Positions 7,527 through 16,766 of a stretch of DNA of 56,603 nt are shown piece after piece. Positions within the stretch are counted from its first letter, which is position 1; every line of letters starts with the position of its first letter. The stretch covers positions 1-56,603 of IMG/VR virus record IMGVR_UViG_3300013137_000024; one strand, written 5' to 3'. The notes under the pieces are model-generated. The model was given only the letters and a program-made list of their open reading frames with translations, made no database searches and had not been told where the DNA came from. The translations under genes were made by a program, and so were the position numbers. The stretch comes from a virus.

Positions 7527-10028
7527 ATGTTGGGATCGTATGGTTTGACCTTTTCTTCGGAGTCTTGCAGCAGAGGGAACACTCTGGTGAATGCTGCCAC
7601 GGGTGAAGATTTGCCCTTGGCCATGCAACATCTGTCTCTGTCTGGCCAGGTTTCCCCTGCCGGGGCACTTCTTCGGGCGACACACCAGTTCAAATGCGCT
7701 GGTGCCCAACCCATGGAGGCTCTTTACATTTTCATGCTTCCCCGGGGAGCCATCCTTCGCAGATTCATTGTCAAAGGGGACGGTTTCGAGGTGGAATCCA
7801 AGCTCAGCCCCCGCGAGGAAGCCCGAAAAGAGTACGAGGCCGGAGTGGGAGACGGGCATCTTTCGACTTTGGCTGAGATGAACTCCGATGGGATGGTCTC
7901 GCTGGCCGTTGGGCAGGTTCAGCCGGATGAGATCATTACTGTCATCGTGGAACTGGTTGCCGGTGTTGACGTGTCGGATGGCCATTACCGTTTCCGATTC
8001 CCGTTTACATTGGCCCCCAGTTACCACGCTCAGGCCAAAATGACATCCACGGGGACTGGTGGCAAAGTAGAATTGCCTTCATCCGTGTTCGGGGATTTGG
8101 TACTTCCCGAATGGACGAAGGACACAGAGAATCTGCATTCGGTGTCTTTCAAGATTCAGGTGGATGCAGGAGGACCTCTCGACTCCGTGGCTTCTCCTTC
8201 GCATCGCATTCTGGTTCGTCCTGGGGCTGATGGATCGGCCGAAGTCGAGTTGTCAGCCCTAGGGGACACGCCGAACCGGGATCTCGTCCTCGATGTGGCC
8301 GCCAAGTCCATCGAACCCGTGGTATTCGCGGATCAGAAGCTGGTCAATCAGACCACAGAAGCGGGTGATCCCAACATATCGGTTTTGGCTCCGAGATGGA
8401 CAGCCGTCATTCCGTCGTTGTCTTTGCCCAAGGCGGCAAATAGACCCCGGGAGGTATGTTTCGTGCTGGACCGGTCGGGGTCGATGGCCGGCGACCCTCT
8501 CGAACGGGCCAAGGTAGCATTGAAAGCATGCCTATCGGCTCTTTCGCCTGCGGATAAGGTGGGGTTCGTTCATTTTGGCAGTGACGCCGTGCGATTCGAC
8601 AAAACTCTCTGCCTGGTGACGGATGCAAATCGCAAACGGGCTCAGAAGTGGATCGATGAGATCTACGCGGACGGCGGGACTGAGCTGGCGCCTGCTCTTG
8701 GGGAGGCAGTCGAGATCCTCGAAACACCCGGCAAAGACGTGTTTGTGTTGACCGACGGTCAGGTGTTTGAAACGGGGCCGATCATCGAACAATGCGCCGC
8801 GGCGGGGACCCGGATTCATGTCCTTGGGATTGGATCGGCATCTCAGGACCGGTTCCTAGCGTCTCTGGCACGTCGTACTGGCGGGGTTGAACGGATGGTC
8901 GGTGTGACCGAAGATGTGGCTGCCGCGGCCCTGGGCATGTTCAATGCCATTCGGCAACCGGTCCAGACGGACGTGAAAGCCACTGTCGAGATGGATGGTG
9001 GGGCCCAGGTGCAGGAACACGATATCGGAACCGTGTGGGAGGGCAAGAGCCTGCTCATCACCGACAACGGCCAATCCGGGGAGTTCCGGCCCATTCGGGT
9101 CAACCTGTCATGGGCTCCTGGGCAGGACATCGTGGTTGATCTCCCGAATCCCCGACCAACTCCGAATGGACTCTCCGCCATGCTGTGGGCTGGCCATAAG
9201 GTCGAGGACCTTGAGTCCCAATTGGACATGTCGATAGCGGGGCCGGCGGCCGAGGCCATCGAAGGTGAACTCCGGACAATTTCGACCGACTACGGACTTG
9301 CGAGCCGGGTGATGTCTCTGTGTGCTGTCGTGAAACGACCGGGGGACAAGCCCGGGGAAATGACCCAGCAAATCGTTCCGGTGGGGATGCCGGAAGGCAT
9401 GGGGAACGTTTTCGCCCCTGCTATCTCTGCGGCATTCGTCGCGACATTGGGTGGCTTCTCTTCTTACAATTCTCCTGGGTTGTGTTGTTCTATGGGCACT
9501 GGCAGTAACCACAGCACCCCGACTTTCACGTCTTATCTGGTCAGCAATCAGGCCTCGGGTTCGTGGGAAAGTCGGTCCTTTGGTCTGGTCGAAAGAGAGG
9601 ACGCCCCCATCAGACCCGGGTCCTATGCAATTCGTGGGCTCTCTTGTCAGGGCGCGCAGCCACGAAAGAAACGTATTGGATTCGCAGCCCCGGTGTTCGA
9701 TCTGTTCACCGAACTGGGCAAACTCGAATCTGATGGTGGTCTCCCTGGAAAGACCCCGGAGGATCGATTCGTTCAAACGATCCTTCTGGTCCTGGTGACC
9801 CTGGCGGCTGAAACCGAGAACACCGGTTCGCCCCTGTTCCGATCTCACCTTAATCGCATGGTCGGATTCATCACCGGCCAGGAGAAAGTTTTCAAGGGAC
9901 ACGAGGGCCTCATCCAGAAGGTGTTGGCCGCAGGAAGTGTTCCTGGTGATTGGCAGAAAGAGTACACCGGATACAAGGGTCATTCGGACAAGGTGTGGAA
10001 AGCCCTGGAATCCGCGTTCGGTGTCTGA
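7527..10028 (+). CDS. VIT domain plus von Willebrand A domain protein
   Basis: 833 residues, ATG at 7527 five bases after CGGAGG. Residues ~30-160 match a VIT (vault/inter-alpha-trypsin) domain, with the typical EALYIFMLPRGAIL segment, AxxxYE and GQVQPDE. Residues ~310-480 are a VWA domain with a complete metal-ion-dependent adhesion site: D315-x-S317-x-S319 in DRSGSM, T385 in GGTEL and D410 in LTDGQ. VWA domains with this site bind Mg and mediate protein-protein contacts. A Ser/Gly-rich stretch (near residue 650) precedes a helical C-terminus. No signal peptide is evident, so it is likely cytosolic. It forms a two-gene unit with the MerR gene, inserted between sheath and tube genes. Domain calls are firm; the role in the phage is unknown. 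A virion surface protein or a host-directed factor are both possible. Confidence 0.9.
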   Translation: MLGSYGLTFSSESCSRGNTLVNAATGEDLPLAMQHLSLSGQVSPAGALLRATHQFKCAGAQPMEALYIFMLPRGAILRRFIVKGDGFEVESKLSPREEARKEYEAGVGDGHLSTLAEMNSDGMVSLAVGQVQPDEIITVIVELVAGVDVSDGHYRFRFPFTLAPSYHAQAKMTSTGTGGKVELPSSVFGDLVLPEWTKDTENLHSVSFKIQVDAGGPLDSVASPSHRILVRPGADGSAEVELSALGDTPNRDLVLDVAAKSIEPVVFADQKLVNQTTEAGDPNISVLAPRWTAVIPSLSLPKAANRPREVCFVLDRSGSMAGDPLERAKVALKACLSALSPADKVGFVHFGSDAVRFDKTLCLVTDANRKRAQKWIDEIYADGGTELAPALGEAVEILETPGKDVFVLTDGQVFETGPIIEQCAAAGTRIHVLGIGSASQDRFLASLARRTGGVERMVGVTEDVAAAALGMFNAIRQPVQTDVKATVEMDGGAQVQEHDIGTVWEGKSLLITDNGQSGEFRPIRVNLSWAPGQDIVVDLPNPRPTPNGLSAMLWAGHKVEDLESQLDMSIAGPAAEAIEGELRTISTDYGLASRVMSLCAVVKRPGDKPGEMTQQIVPVGMPEGMGNVFAPAISAAFVATLGGFSSYNSPGLCCSMGTGSNHSTPTFTSYLVSNQASGSWESRSFGLVEREDAPIRPGSYAIRGLSCQGAQPRKKRIGFAAPVFDLFTELGKLESDGGLPGKTPEDRFVQTILLVLVTLAAETENTGSPLFRSHLNRMVGFITGQEKVFKGHEGLIQKVLAAGSVPGDWQKEYTGYKGHSDKVWKALESAFGV

Positions 10029-10067
10029 TTTCTCACTCCTTCGATAGATCGCCTATATCTGTTGAGT

Positions 10068-10105
10068 AGTGTGACCCCGGTTCGTTGTTTTGGGAGGTTC
10101 ACACT
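10068..10105 (+). promoter_or_regulatory. Inverted repeat around the tail tube ribosome site
   Basis: AGTGTGA (10068-10074) and TCACACT (10099-10105) are perfect complements; CC and GG inside extend the stem with a bulge. The ribosome site GGGAGG (10092-10097) lies within the structure and the second arm ends at the base before the ATG at 10106. It could control initiation of the tube gene. A TATATC at 10054-10059 upstream has no convincing -35 box. Confidence 0.45.
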
Positions 10106-10951
10106 ATGGCGAACACGGACAATGGCCCTCAGGCTGGTGTGGGCGGCACTTCGTACATGTACGAGTTCGGTACGAGTCCAAACACCCGGACGGCTGTCAA
10201 CCAGAAGGTGCGAATCCTGGCCCCCCATTATGGGAACAACCAGGCGTTGTATCAGGTGGGAGTTCTCTCTTCCTTCGGACCGTCCGAGAACCGAACGATC
10301 GATGAAGTTCGTGGGATCGGGTTCGGGGACAAGATTGCCGAACTCGTCCCTTCGATCACCAACGCGGCGGGTGGGACTTTCGAGAAAGCTCTCGTTTACC
10401 TTTGCAACATTTGGCAAGCAACGGGTTACGCCTCTGGTGTAGACGGGCCCGTACGGTCATTGTCGCATCATCGCTGGCCTTTCGATCTTGAGATGCAATT
10501 GGTTTTCTCCTCCCTGGCCGATTGGGACCTGGTTGGACGAGACAAGGCCAATGTCGGGGCAGATAACGCGCCCGGCACGTTCAACGGTGGGGTGAAGCGG
10601 GTTACTTACGGTCAGGTAACCGATGATATGGCCAAGGGTGATTACCCGGGTGGCGCGCCTGGAAAGCAGCCAGGACATTCTGCAGTCATTACCATTTGTG
10701 AGGCCTGTTGGTTCGAATCCTGGTCTTTGAACCTCACCAAAGATGCGGGCGCAATCATGGAGCAAGGCAACGTCAAAATCACGGCCATGCACGATTACGC
10801 CTCGATGTATGGAGAGTTCCTGGCTACTGGTAACGATCCGACCATCGGGCAATTGGGTTCCATTCGGTTCGCCAAGGGTGATGGGGCTACTTACGCGAGT
10901 TCTGTGGGCGGGCCGGCCGCGCTGGGTGGTTCTCAGCGGTTTACCGCCTAA
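10106..10951 (+). CDS. Probable tail tube (major tail) protein
   Basis: 281 residues, ATG at 10106 behind GGGAGG. Called the tail tube protein from context: it sits after the sheath region and directly before two chaperone-like genes and the tape measure gene, is single-domain sized, and has its own leader with a structured ribosome site, as expected for a highly expressed structural gene. Composition is beta-rich with glycine and aromatic residues, and no enzyme motif. The N-terminus (MANTDNGPQAGVGGTSYMYE) is flexible-looking. The middle carries LEMQLVFSSLADWDLVGR and a region SAVITICEACWFESWSLNL that could be the tube beta-barrel. No motif proves it; the tube would polymerise inside the sheath around the tape measure protein. 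Confidence 0.6.
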   Translation: MANTDNGPQAGVGGTSYMYEFGTSPNTRTAVNQKVRILAPHYGNNQALYQVGVLSSFGPSENRTIDEVRGIGFGDKIAELVPSITNAAGGTFEKALVYLCNIWQATGYASGVDGPVRSLSHHRWPFDLEMQLVFSSLADWDLVGRDKANVGADNAPGTFNGGVKRVTYGQVTDDMAKGDYPGGAPGKQPGHSAVITICEACWFESWSLNLTKDAGAIMEQGNVKITAMHDYASMYGEFLATGNDPTIGQLGSIRFAKGDGATYASSVGGPAALGGSQRFTA

Positions 10952-11157
10952 TCGGTCGGTAGAGTGATACATCCGGGAACGGCTGGTTGCCGGGAAAATG
11001 AAAGCACAAGAAGAACGTAGAGATTCTTTGCAGGTTCTGGTCCTTCGCATCTTTTGAGAGATGGGGATGGTTAGACCCAGATGAAACCGGATAGCAAGAA
11101 CGAACCTTTCTTGTGCTGTTGAAAGCAACCTGAGCCGTTCCCTCTGAGGAGGGAACG
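10952..11157 (+). promoter_or_regulatory. Structured 206-base leader before the first chaperone gene
   Basis: No open frame with a ribosome site is seen here. Visible structure: an imperfect hairpin at 10973-10993 (CCGGGAAC / GTTGCCGG), a perfect 10-bp pair AGCACAAGAA (11003-11012) with TTCTTGTGCT (11108-11117) enclosing 95 bases, and the hairpin at 11137-11156. It could be a folded 5' leader or a processing region. No promoter is convincing. Confidence 0.35.
11137..11156 (+). promoter_or_regulatory. Hairpin covering the ribosome site of the first chaperone gene
   Basis: GTTCCCTC (11137-11144), loop TGAG, GAGGGAAC (11149-11156): a perfect 8-bp stem ending two bases before the ATG at 11158. 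The GAGGAGGG ribosome site is in the loop and 3' arm, so folding would block initiation. This would set the low level typical of chaperones or make translation depend on another factor. Confidence 0.55.
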
Positions 11158-12294
11158 ATGGACATTACGTTTGATCTTCTTGAGCGCATCTTGGCTCCTA
11201 TCGAGGATCTTGGCCGGGATGAAGTGACCATCCCTGTCGGGGACACCACTGTAACTCTCAAAGTCATTCTTCCCGAACAGGAGAACGAATCCCAACGGGC
11301 GGCGTCGGCGTCCGGAGTAGCCTCGGAGTCAGAAGAGAAAGAGGACACGTCCGAGGTCGCTGGGGTCACTAAGATGGTGGACTACATCCAGCGATTGGAA
11401 GTGGAAGTTCTTTCTCGGGCGATTGTTGCCGTTGGGGACACCGATTTTCGGGCTGTCAAGTATGTCGAGACCGACGAGACTTTGGGGGATGGTCAGAAGG
11501 TCAGGATCCCGCTGCATGCGGCATTGAAGAAGTTCGTTTTGCGTTGGGCCGGGCCAGTGCGAACCCGGATCTATCAGAACTACCATGAACTCCTTACACA
11601 AGTGGAACGCAAAGCAGAAGAGAGGATCAAGTATGACCCCTCGGATGTCACGACCGAGCTTGAGAGGGCCAAAGCCCGGGTTACAAGATTGGAAAAAGAA
11701 CTCGAGCGGCGAAAGAATCCGTCGCTTTCCAGCGTGGTGGGGTCTCAAATCCATGCAATTGCACAGGGGGAACTGACCCGAGAGTCTGAACCTGAAGAAG
11801 AATCCAAACCCCCCACTCCCGAGCCCGTAACACCACCGGCAGGCCGGCCGGTAATGGCCCCGCCTCCGGTTCAACGGGTGACACCACAGACCCCGAAACC
11901 GGTTGTTGCCCAACCCCATGATGATCTGGGGGATGTCGAAGATTCGTTTGCATCTCCGGATGACATGGGCGCCGCAGTTGAGGCCGAGAACCGGAGACTT
12001 TTGGTGGATCGTCGCCGGATCGAAGCGGGTCTCCCACCGATGGCCTCTTCGGTTTCATCGGGGATCGATCATCTCCGGGAGGTCTATGGACATCGGAGAC
12101 CCCCACATGCCGGAGCTGCCGAGGCCGCGGCCGAGGTGTTCACGGAGCCCGATCTTCCCACTGAACCTCCGGTTACGGGACAAGTCGAGGTCCTGACACG
12201 ACGGCAGGAGAGACCACCAACGCATGTCCAAGTGGATGGACCCGCTAAGGGATCCCGGAATCCTCGTTTCAACCCTCCGAAGAGGGTGCCGTGA
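11158..12294 (+). CDS. Putative tail assembly chaperone
   Basis: 378 residues, ATG at 11158 with GAGGAGGG just upstream inside a hairpin. N-terminal ~45 residues are a compact strand-helix unit (LLERILAPIEDL, TVTLKVILPEQ), then an acidic linker (SESEEKEDTSE), a helical domain to about residue 190 with a coiled coil (LERAKARVTRLEKELERRK), and a long proline-rich, low-complexity tail. This layout, between tube and tape measure genes, fits the gene that precedes tape measure genes and keeps the tape protein soluble. No family match was established by sequence alone. The following gene starts ten bases after its stop in a different reading frame, so a frameshift product is possible, but I see no clear slippery site. 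Confidence 0.5.
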   Translation: MDITFDLLERILAPIEDLGRDEVTIPVGDTTVTLKVILPEQENESQRAASASGVASESEEKEDTSEVAGVTKMVDYIQRLEVEVLSRAIVAVGDTDFRAVKYVETDETLGDGQKVRIPLHAALKKFVLRWAGPVRTRIYQNYHELLTQVERKAEERIKYDPSDVTTELERAKARVTRLEKELERRKNPSLSSVVGSQIHAIAQGELTRESEPEEESKPPTPEPVTPPAGRPVMAPPPVQRVTPQTPKPVVAQPHDDLGDVEDSFASPDDMGAAVEAENRRLLVDRRRIEAGLPPMASSVSSGIDHLREVYGHRRPPHAGAAEAAAEVFTEPDLPTEPPVTGQVEVLTRRQERPPTHVQVDGPAKGSRNPRFNPPKRVP

Positions 12295-12303
12295 CGGAGG
12301 GAT

Positions 12304-13479
12304 ATGGTTCTCCCAAACACGACACCCGAACAAAGATCCCCGTTCTATGCGGACGTGGAATCTCTCATATCAGTCGGTTTTCTTAGCCATCCTGTAGAAG
12401 TCCAAGGTATCCCCATGAATCTCAGATCTCTCAGTCCGGGGGATCTATTCCTTCTTCGGACTCGAGTCGGGAATGCCGGAACGGATATTCGATGGCAGGC
12501 TTGGACTGTGGCTTCTTCCATCTGGATGCTGGATGGCTATGTGATTCTTGGGGATACCCACGTAACGGCAGAATTGTATCATCGGATCCTTCGAGTGCCG
12601 AAATCCGTTCTCGAAACCATGTTCTATGTGGCTTTGGGACTCCACAAGAGACAATCCCAGGCAATGGAAGCCGTGGAGTCCTATTGTTTCGAGAGTACAT
12701 CTCGGTTTCGATGGACAGCATTCAAGAATGGGCCTGTTAGTTCTCATGCTGGTATCCCCGGGGCCGAGAAGCTCGGGCTGAACTCCGTTCAACAGATGTG
12801 GGCGGTTTACAACGAAATCGAGGACATTCGCAACAGGGAGGAGTCGCTTTGGGAAGGGCTGAAATTGGTGGCTTCGGCATCGGCCCCCAAGGGAGTGAAG
12901 CAACTCGATGCTGCTGACAAGCGGCGGCGGGCTGCAGATCGGGATCGTCGGCAGTCGTTGATGGATAAGTTCTATTACACCCAGATTGGATACCTTCTTG
13001 AAGGGAAAGCCCCGAAGGATGGGCCTCAGTTCATTCAGCAGTCCAAGACAGTCGAGGATCTCGAAAAGGAGATGTATGACTGGGTTGTTGGGAACGAAGA
13101 CTGGCATGACAAGATCATCAACGCATACAAGAGGGAAGTCGTAGCCAAGTTCGAGAAGGAAAAGGCAGAAGCCAGGGCCAGAGCTGAAGCGTTGGCCAAG
13201 GCTGAAAAAGAGGAGTCCGGGGGGTCTCCGCCATTGGTTGGTTATGCGCCGGATGTCCTGATGGCGATGCTTCGGGAGCGTGATCAGGGCCGTGGTGGGA
13301 CTCGGATGATTTACGATGATCCTCAACGCGAATCCGTCTATCGGAAATACGTCATAGGACAGCCTGATTCCGGGCGTCTTCGTGCCGTTGGAGGCAGATT
13401 GGTCGTAACCGATGGGCCGAGTCCTACGGGTGAACCTGAACCCACGGACGAACCGGTGATGCCTGAGATGGAGTACTAA
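12304..13479 (+). CDS. Second putative tail assembly chaperone
   Basis: 391 residues, ATG at 12304 with GGAGG at 12296-12300, an unusually short spacing. The N-terminal domain (~1-170) contains NLRSLSPGDLFLLRTR and an aromatic helical region (WQAWTVASSIWMLDGYVI, ETMFYVALGL), followed by a charged helical region with RRRAADRDRRQ and a lysine/glutamate coiled coil (~280-310). The C-terminus is a disordered proline/glutamate tail. The N-terminal part resembles the type of small helical protein that recognises baseplate or tape components in contractile phages. It directly precedes the tape measure gene (three bases between stop and ATG). The function is inferred from position. Confidence 0.5.
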   Translation: MVLPNTTPEQRSPFYADVESLISVGFLSHPVEVQGIPMNLRSLSPGDLFLLRTRVGNAGTDIRWQAWTVASSIWMLDGYVILGDTHVTAELYHRILRVPKSVLETMFYVALGLHKRQSQAMEAVESYCFESTSRFRWTAFKNGPVSSHAGIPGAEKLGLNSVQQMWAVYNEIEDIRNREESLWEGLKLVASASAPKGVKQLDAADKRRRAADRDRRQSLMDKFYYTQIGYLLEGKAPKDGPQFIQQSKTVEDLEKEMYDWVVGNEDWHDKIINAYKREVVAKFEKEKAEARARAEALAKAEKEESGGSPPLVGYAPDVLMAMLRERDQGRGGTRMIYDDPQRESVYRKYVIGQPDSGRLRAVGGRLVVTDGPSPTGEPEPTDEPVMPEMEY

Positions 13480-13482
13480 TCG

Positions 13483-16400
13483 ATGGCTAAGGGTCGAAGA
13501 TCAGCAGGTAGGGGGGCGGGTGGTGGGGAAGGTCTGCTCGAATTAGCTGCCTCTTTCAAGCTGGATTTCAAGGAAGCCCAAGAGGACATTGAGGATTTCC
13601 AAAACAAGTTGAAGAAAGGTTTCTCCGACGCCGTAGCTGCCAGCATGGCGTTGGGCCCAAAACGCAACACAAAAATTCATGACGACATCAAAGAATTGGG
13701 ACAGGCGCTCCAAAAAGCTTATGCCGAGTTTCAATCATCCGAAACCAAGGCTCAAGAGACCTTCATTTCGGATACGGAAAGGGCTCAACGACAGGCAGAT
13801 GTCCGCATAGCCAAGGGGAGATATGGGGATCTCAAGAAACGCTGGGACGACGAGATGCGGATCGTTGATCGGCGCAAGAAAGCCGAAGAAGAAGCCGCCG
13901 AACGTCTCAACGGACAGCTCTCCCAAGCGACTCAGACCTTCGGGGAAGGGATGCACGGCGTGTTCCAGGACATCATGTCCAAGGATGTCGGGAACCTGGC
14001 CGGACTTTTCAGCAAATTGGCCAAAGCCAGTCAAACAGCGTCTCACAAAGCACAAGAAGCGGCCCAAGGACGTGAAGGCAAATCCGGCGATCTCATGAAA
14101 GGGTTGGGATCCTTCCTCGCCAAGATCGGACCTACCCTTGCCGCCATTGCCGCGGTCGCTGCTGGATTCGCGGCTGTGATCAAGATCCTGATTGATGCGG
14201 ATGCCCAGGCCAAGGATTTCAACCGGACGCTCATGGAAAGTGGAGTGGCCGGGGGAGGTTTGAGTTCCACCCTGGGGGGCATGGAGGAAACCCTACGTAA
14301 AACTCGAGATCTGTTCATGAATCACCCACTGTACAATTTCAAATGGGGGGTCACGCCCAAGGATTTAGCCAAGATTCAAGGGGAATTCGAAGAAGTTGGT
14401 ATGGCGTTCGGGGAGTACACCCAGAAAGTCGAGAAAGCCAAGACCGACCAAGATGCACTTGGCAAAGCTATTGAGTCGACCCTTACGTATTCCAAGTTGT
14501 TCAACATGTCCACGTCAGAGATTGCCAAGCAGTACAACACTTACATGGAAGACCTTGGAATGACCGTGGGGATCATCTCCGAACGTTTCAGTGAGCTACT
14601 GTCGGTGGCCCGGGAGTCGGGGTTCGGGGTCAAGAGGTTCTTCTCGATGATATCTCAGGCGACATCTGGCATGACCCTTTACAACGTACGGATTGCGGAA
14701 GCGGTCAGTTTGCTCGATGCTTTCGCCAAGGCCGTAGGGAAGGAAAAGGCCGGGGAGTTGTTGAAAACCGTGAACGAACAATTCCGAGATATGGATCCCT
14801 CAGAACGCATCAAGCGCGTCAAGTTGATGGGTGAAAAATATGCTAAAAAGACTCTTCAGACGGATACTCAGAAAATGGCTGCTAGTGTGCTCGAAAGCAT
14901 CAAAGGGGTCATGGCCACTCCGAAAGGAGCTGGTCTGAAACCGATTTTGGAAGAAATGTTCCGGGGGGACAAATTCGGGGGTTACGCCAAAGTTATGTCC
15001 AGTCCCGAGAATTTCAACAAGGCCGTGGGCCAAATGGATGAGGGGGAATTGGCCAAGTTCAATATGGCTATCGGGGCATACAATGAAGATCTCGTTCATG
15101 TAGCGCGTAGTTTCGAATTGTACAGCAAAGCCGTCGCAGGGGGAAATTTGCAAGGTGCTTTGCCCTATGCGGGTTTCCAGGCCAATACCAAAATGGCATT
15201 GGGAGCCTTACAGACATTGTTCAAAGGCAGGAGTATTGGTCAGATCGATTTGGCTCGTGATAAAGGTGAAAGTGAGAAAGCGGCCGAAATGGTTTTGAAT
15301 ATAGGTCCTGGACGTTTTAGGGAATTATTCAATTTGGATCGTCAATACATAGATGCACATCTGACGCTCATGGATGAAGCCACTAAGATATCGAAAGCTG
15401 CCCCCGAAGACCAAGCCAGGATGATCAAGGAGTTCAACAATACATTTGCCAAATCCATGGGTGTAGCATTGGACCTGCAAGATGGAAAAGTGATTCGTCG
15501 CAAGGCCGAGTTTGACAATGAAGGCAAACCCATAGGTGAGATTGTTGAAGACACCAAGGATGCTTTGGTCGATCTCATCAAAGTCAAACCTGCCGAGCTA
15601 AGCAAAGATACACAGATGGCTATACAAATAGCCGAGAATACTCGGGATTTCACGCAGATTCTCGAGACCGGAGTGCAAGCGGTTCTCAATCATATTTACA
15701 ATGTCGTTACAGACATCAGGGACATTCTTTTCATTGGTCGCCGAAAATTGGAAGGTGCAGAAAAAACCGCCCAACAGCAAGCCGCGGATGAAATTGCTAC
15801 TGTCATATCGGATTCACAGAAAGAGGTTATGAAGGCTCAACATGAACAACGGGATCTCGCCAAGCAGCTCAAGAAAGCAGAGACCCCCGAAGAACAGGCT
15901 GCTATCGAAACCAAGATCAGGGATGCCAAACGGCGGGAGGATGAAGCTCGAGGTCGTGAAAGGGTGGGTCGAGAGCAGAGAAGACGGGTTGTGGGGGTGG
16001 CTGAACTTCAGGATGTGGATGAGAAGGTTCGGCCCAAACTGAAAACCAAAGAAGAGTGGTTGGAATTCTCGGCTAGGGAACAAGTCGCCAAACTGGAAGA
16101 AGAAGATCCTTTGCGGGAAGGCGCTGAAATAGCCGGGGAGATTGCAGCCAGGAATGAACGGGAACGACTTCGAGCTCATCCCGAAGAGGTCTATTCTGAA
16201 ACCATCCTAGAAGGCCCATCGTCGTCGCCTAAAACTATCATTGAAAATAAGGTCGAAGAGGCCCGTCAGAAAGCGATGGCCGATTACATTAATCAAGGGC
16301 AGAAGAAATTGATTGCACCTACGGCCACGGCTAATGCCGTGGCTAACTGGGATGAATATGATCGCCGTAAGCAGGCGAAAATCGCGGCCATTCTGAAGGG

Positions 16401-16752
16401 ATCCGATCAGACTATGACCTCAGACATGGCGATCGATTATGGACAAGCTTTGGGGAGGCCTATTCCTGATGTCAAAGTTTGGGAATCCCTGACCGATGCC
16501 CAGCGTCAACTCATTCGTGATTCTTTTGATCCGGGGGACCTTCCGGGTTTGAAAGATGGATTCATCAGCCATGGGGGTGTTACCGCTCGGATTGATACGA
16601 ACGATGACGTGCTCGCTTTCCAACGGGGAGGTCCTATCGCACGGGCTATGGGGACTGGCACAACCGTCAACAACATCACTCTGGTAGGTGCCGGGCCTCG
16701 TGATCTTCTCAACGGTTTGATCAATGCCATGGATGCAGGGGTCATCCACTGA
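13483..16752 (+). CDS. Tape measure protein
   Basis: 1089 residues, ATG at 13483. Sets tail length and is ejected ahead of the DNA. Evidence: long helical, charged, glutamine/lysine/alanine-rich sequence with coiled coils (~20-110 and 760-870), a hydrophobic segment at ~210-235 (IGPTLAAIAAVAAGFAAVIK) of the kind that inserts in membranes, and a typical end: KDGFISHGGVTARIDTNDDV followed by LAFQRGGPIARAMGTGTTVN and a short terminal helix. At about 0.15 nm per residue the tail would be roughly 160 nm, with allowance for processed ends. No peptidase or lysozyme motif is seen in it; that activity lies in the hub gene downstream. Position after tube and chaperone genes supports the call. Confidence 0.88.
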   Translation: MAKGRRSAGRGAGGGEGLLELAASFKLDFKEAQEDIEDFQNKLKKGFSDAVAASMALGPKRNTKIHDDIKELGQALQKAYAEFQSSETKAQETFISDTERAQRQADVRIAKGRYGDLKKRWDDEMRIVDRRKKAEEEAAERLNGQLSQATQTFGEGMHGVFQDIMSKDVGNLAGLFSKLAKASQTASHKAQEAAQGREGKSGDLMKGLGSFLAKIGPTLAAIAAVAAGFAAVIKILIDADAQAKDFNRTLMESGVAGGGLSSTLGGMEETLRKTRDLFMNHPLYNFKWGVTPKDLAKIQGEFEEVGMAFGEYTQKVEKAKTDQDALGKAIESTLTYSKLFNMSTSEIAKQYNTYMEDLGMTVGIISERFSELLSVARESGFGVKRFFSMISQATSGMTLYNVRIAEAVSLLDAFAKAVGKEKAGELLKTVNEQFRDMDPSERIKRVKLMGEKYAKKTLQTDTQKMAASVLESIKGVMATPKGAGLKPILEEMFRGDKFGGYAKVMSSPENFNKAVGQMDEGELAKFNMAIGAYNEDLVHVARSFELYSKAVAGGNLQGALPYAGFQANTKMALGALQTLFKGRSIGQIDLARDKGESEKAAEMVLNIGPGRFRELFNLDRQYIDAHLTLMDEATKISKAAPEDQARMIKEFNNTFAKSMGVALDLQDGKVIRRKAEFDNEGKPIGEIVEDTKDALVDLIKVKPAELSKDTQMAIQIAENTRDFTQILETGVQAVLNHIYNVVTDIRDILFIGRRKLEGAEKTAQQQAADEIATVISDSQKEVMKAQHEQRDLAKQLKKAETPEEQAAIETKIRDAKRREDEARGRERVGREQRRRVVGVAELQDVDEKVRPKLKTKEEWLEFSAREQVAKLEEEDPLREGAEIAGEIAARNERERLRAHPEEVYSETILEGPSSSPKTIIENKVEEARQKAMADYINQGQKKLIAPTATANAVANWDEYDRRKQAKIAAILKGSDQTMTSDMAIDYGQALGRPIPDVKVWESLTDAQRQLIRDSFDPGDLPGLKDGFISHGGVTARIDTNDDVLAFQRGGPIARAMGTGTTVNNITLVGAGPRDLLNGLINAMDAGVIH

Positions 16753-16766
16753 TGATGGGGTGCTAG

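Noticed and set aside
12280-12310. Programmed frameshift joining the two chaperone-like genes
   Set aside because: The junction has a separate ribosome site and ATG, and I found no convincing slippery heptamer; a frameshift remains possible but unsupported.
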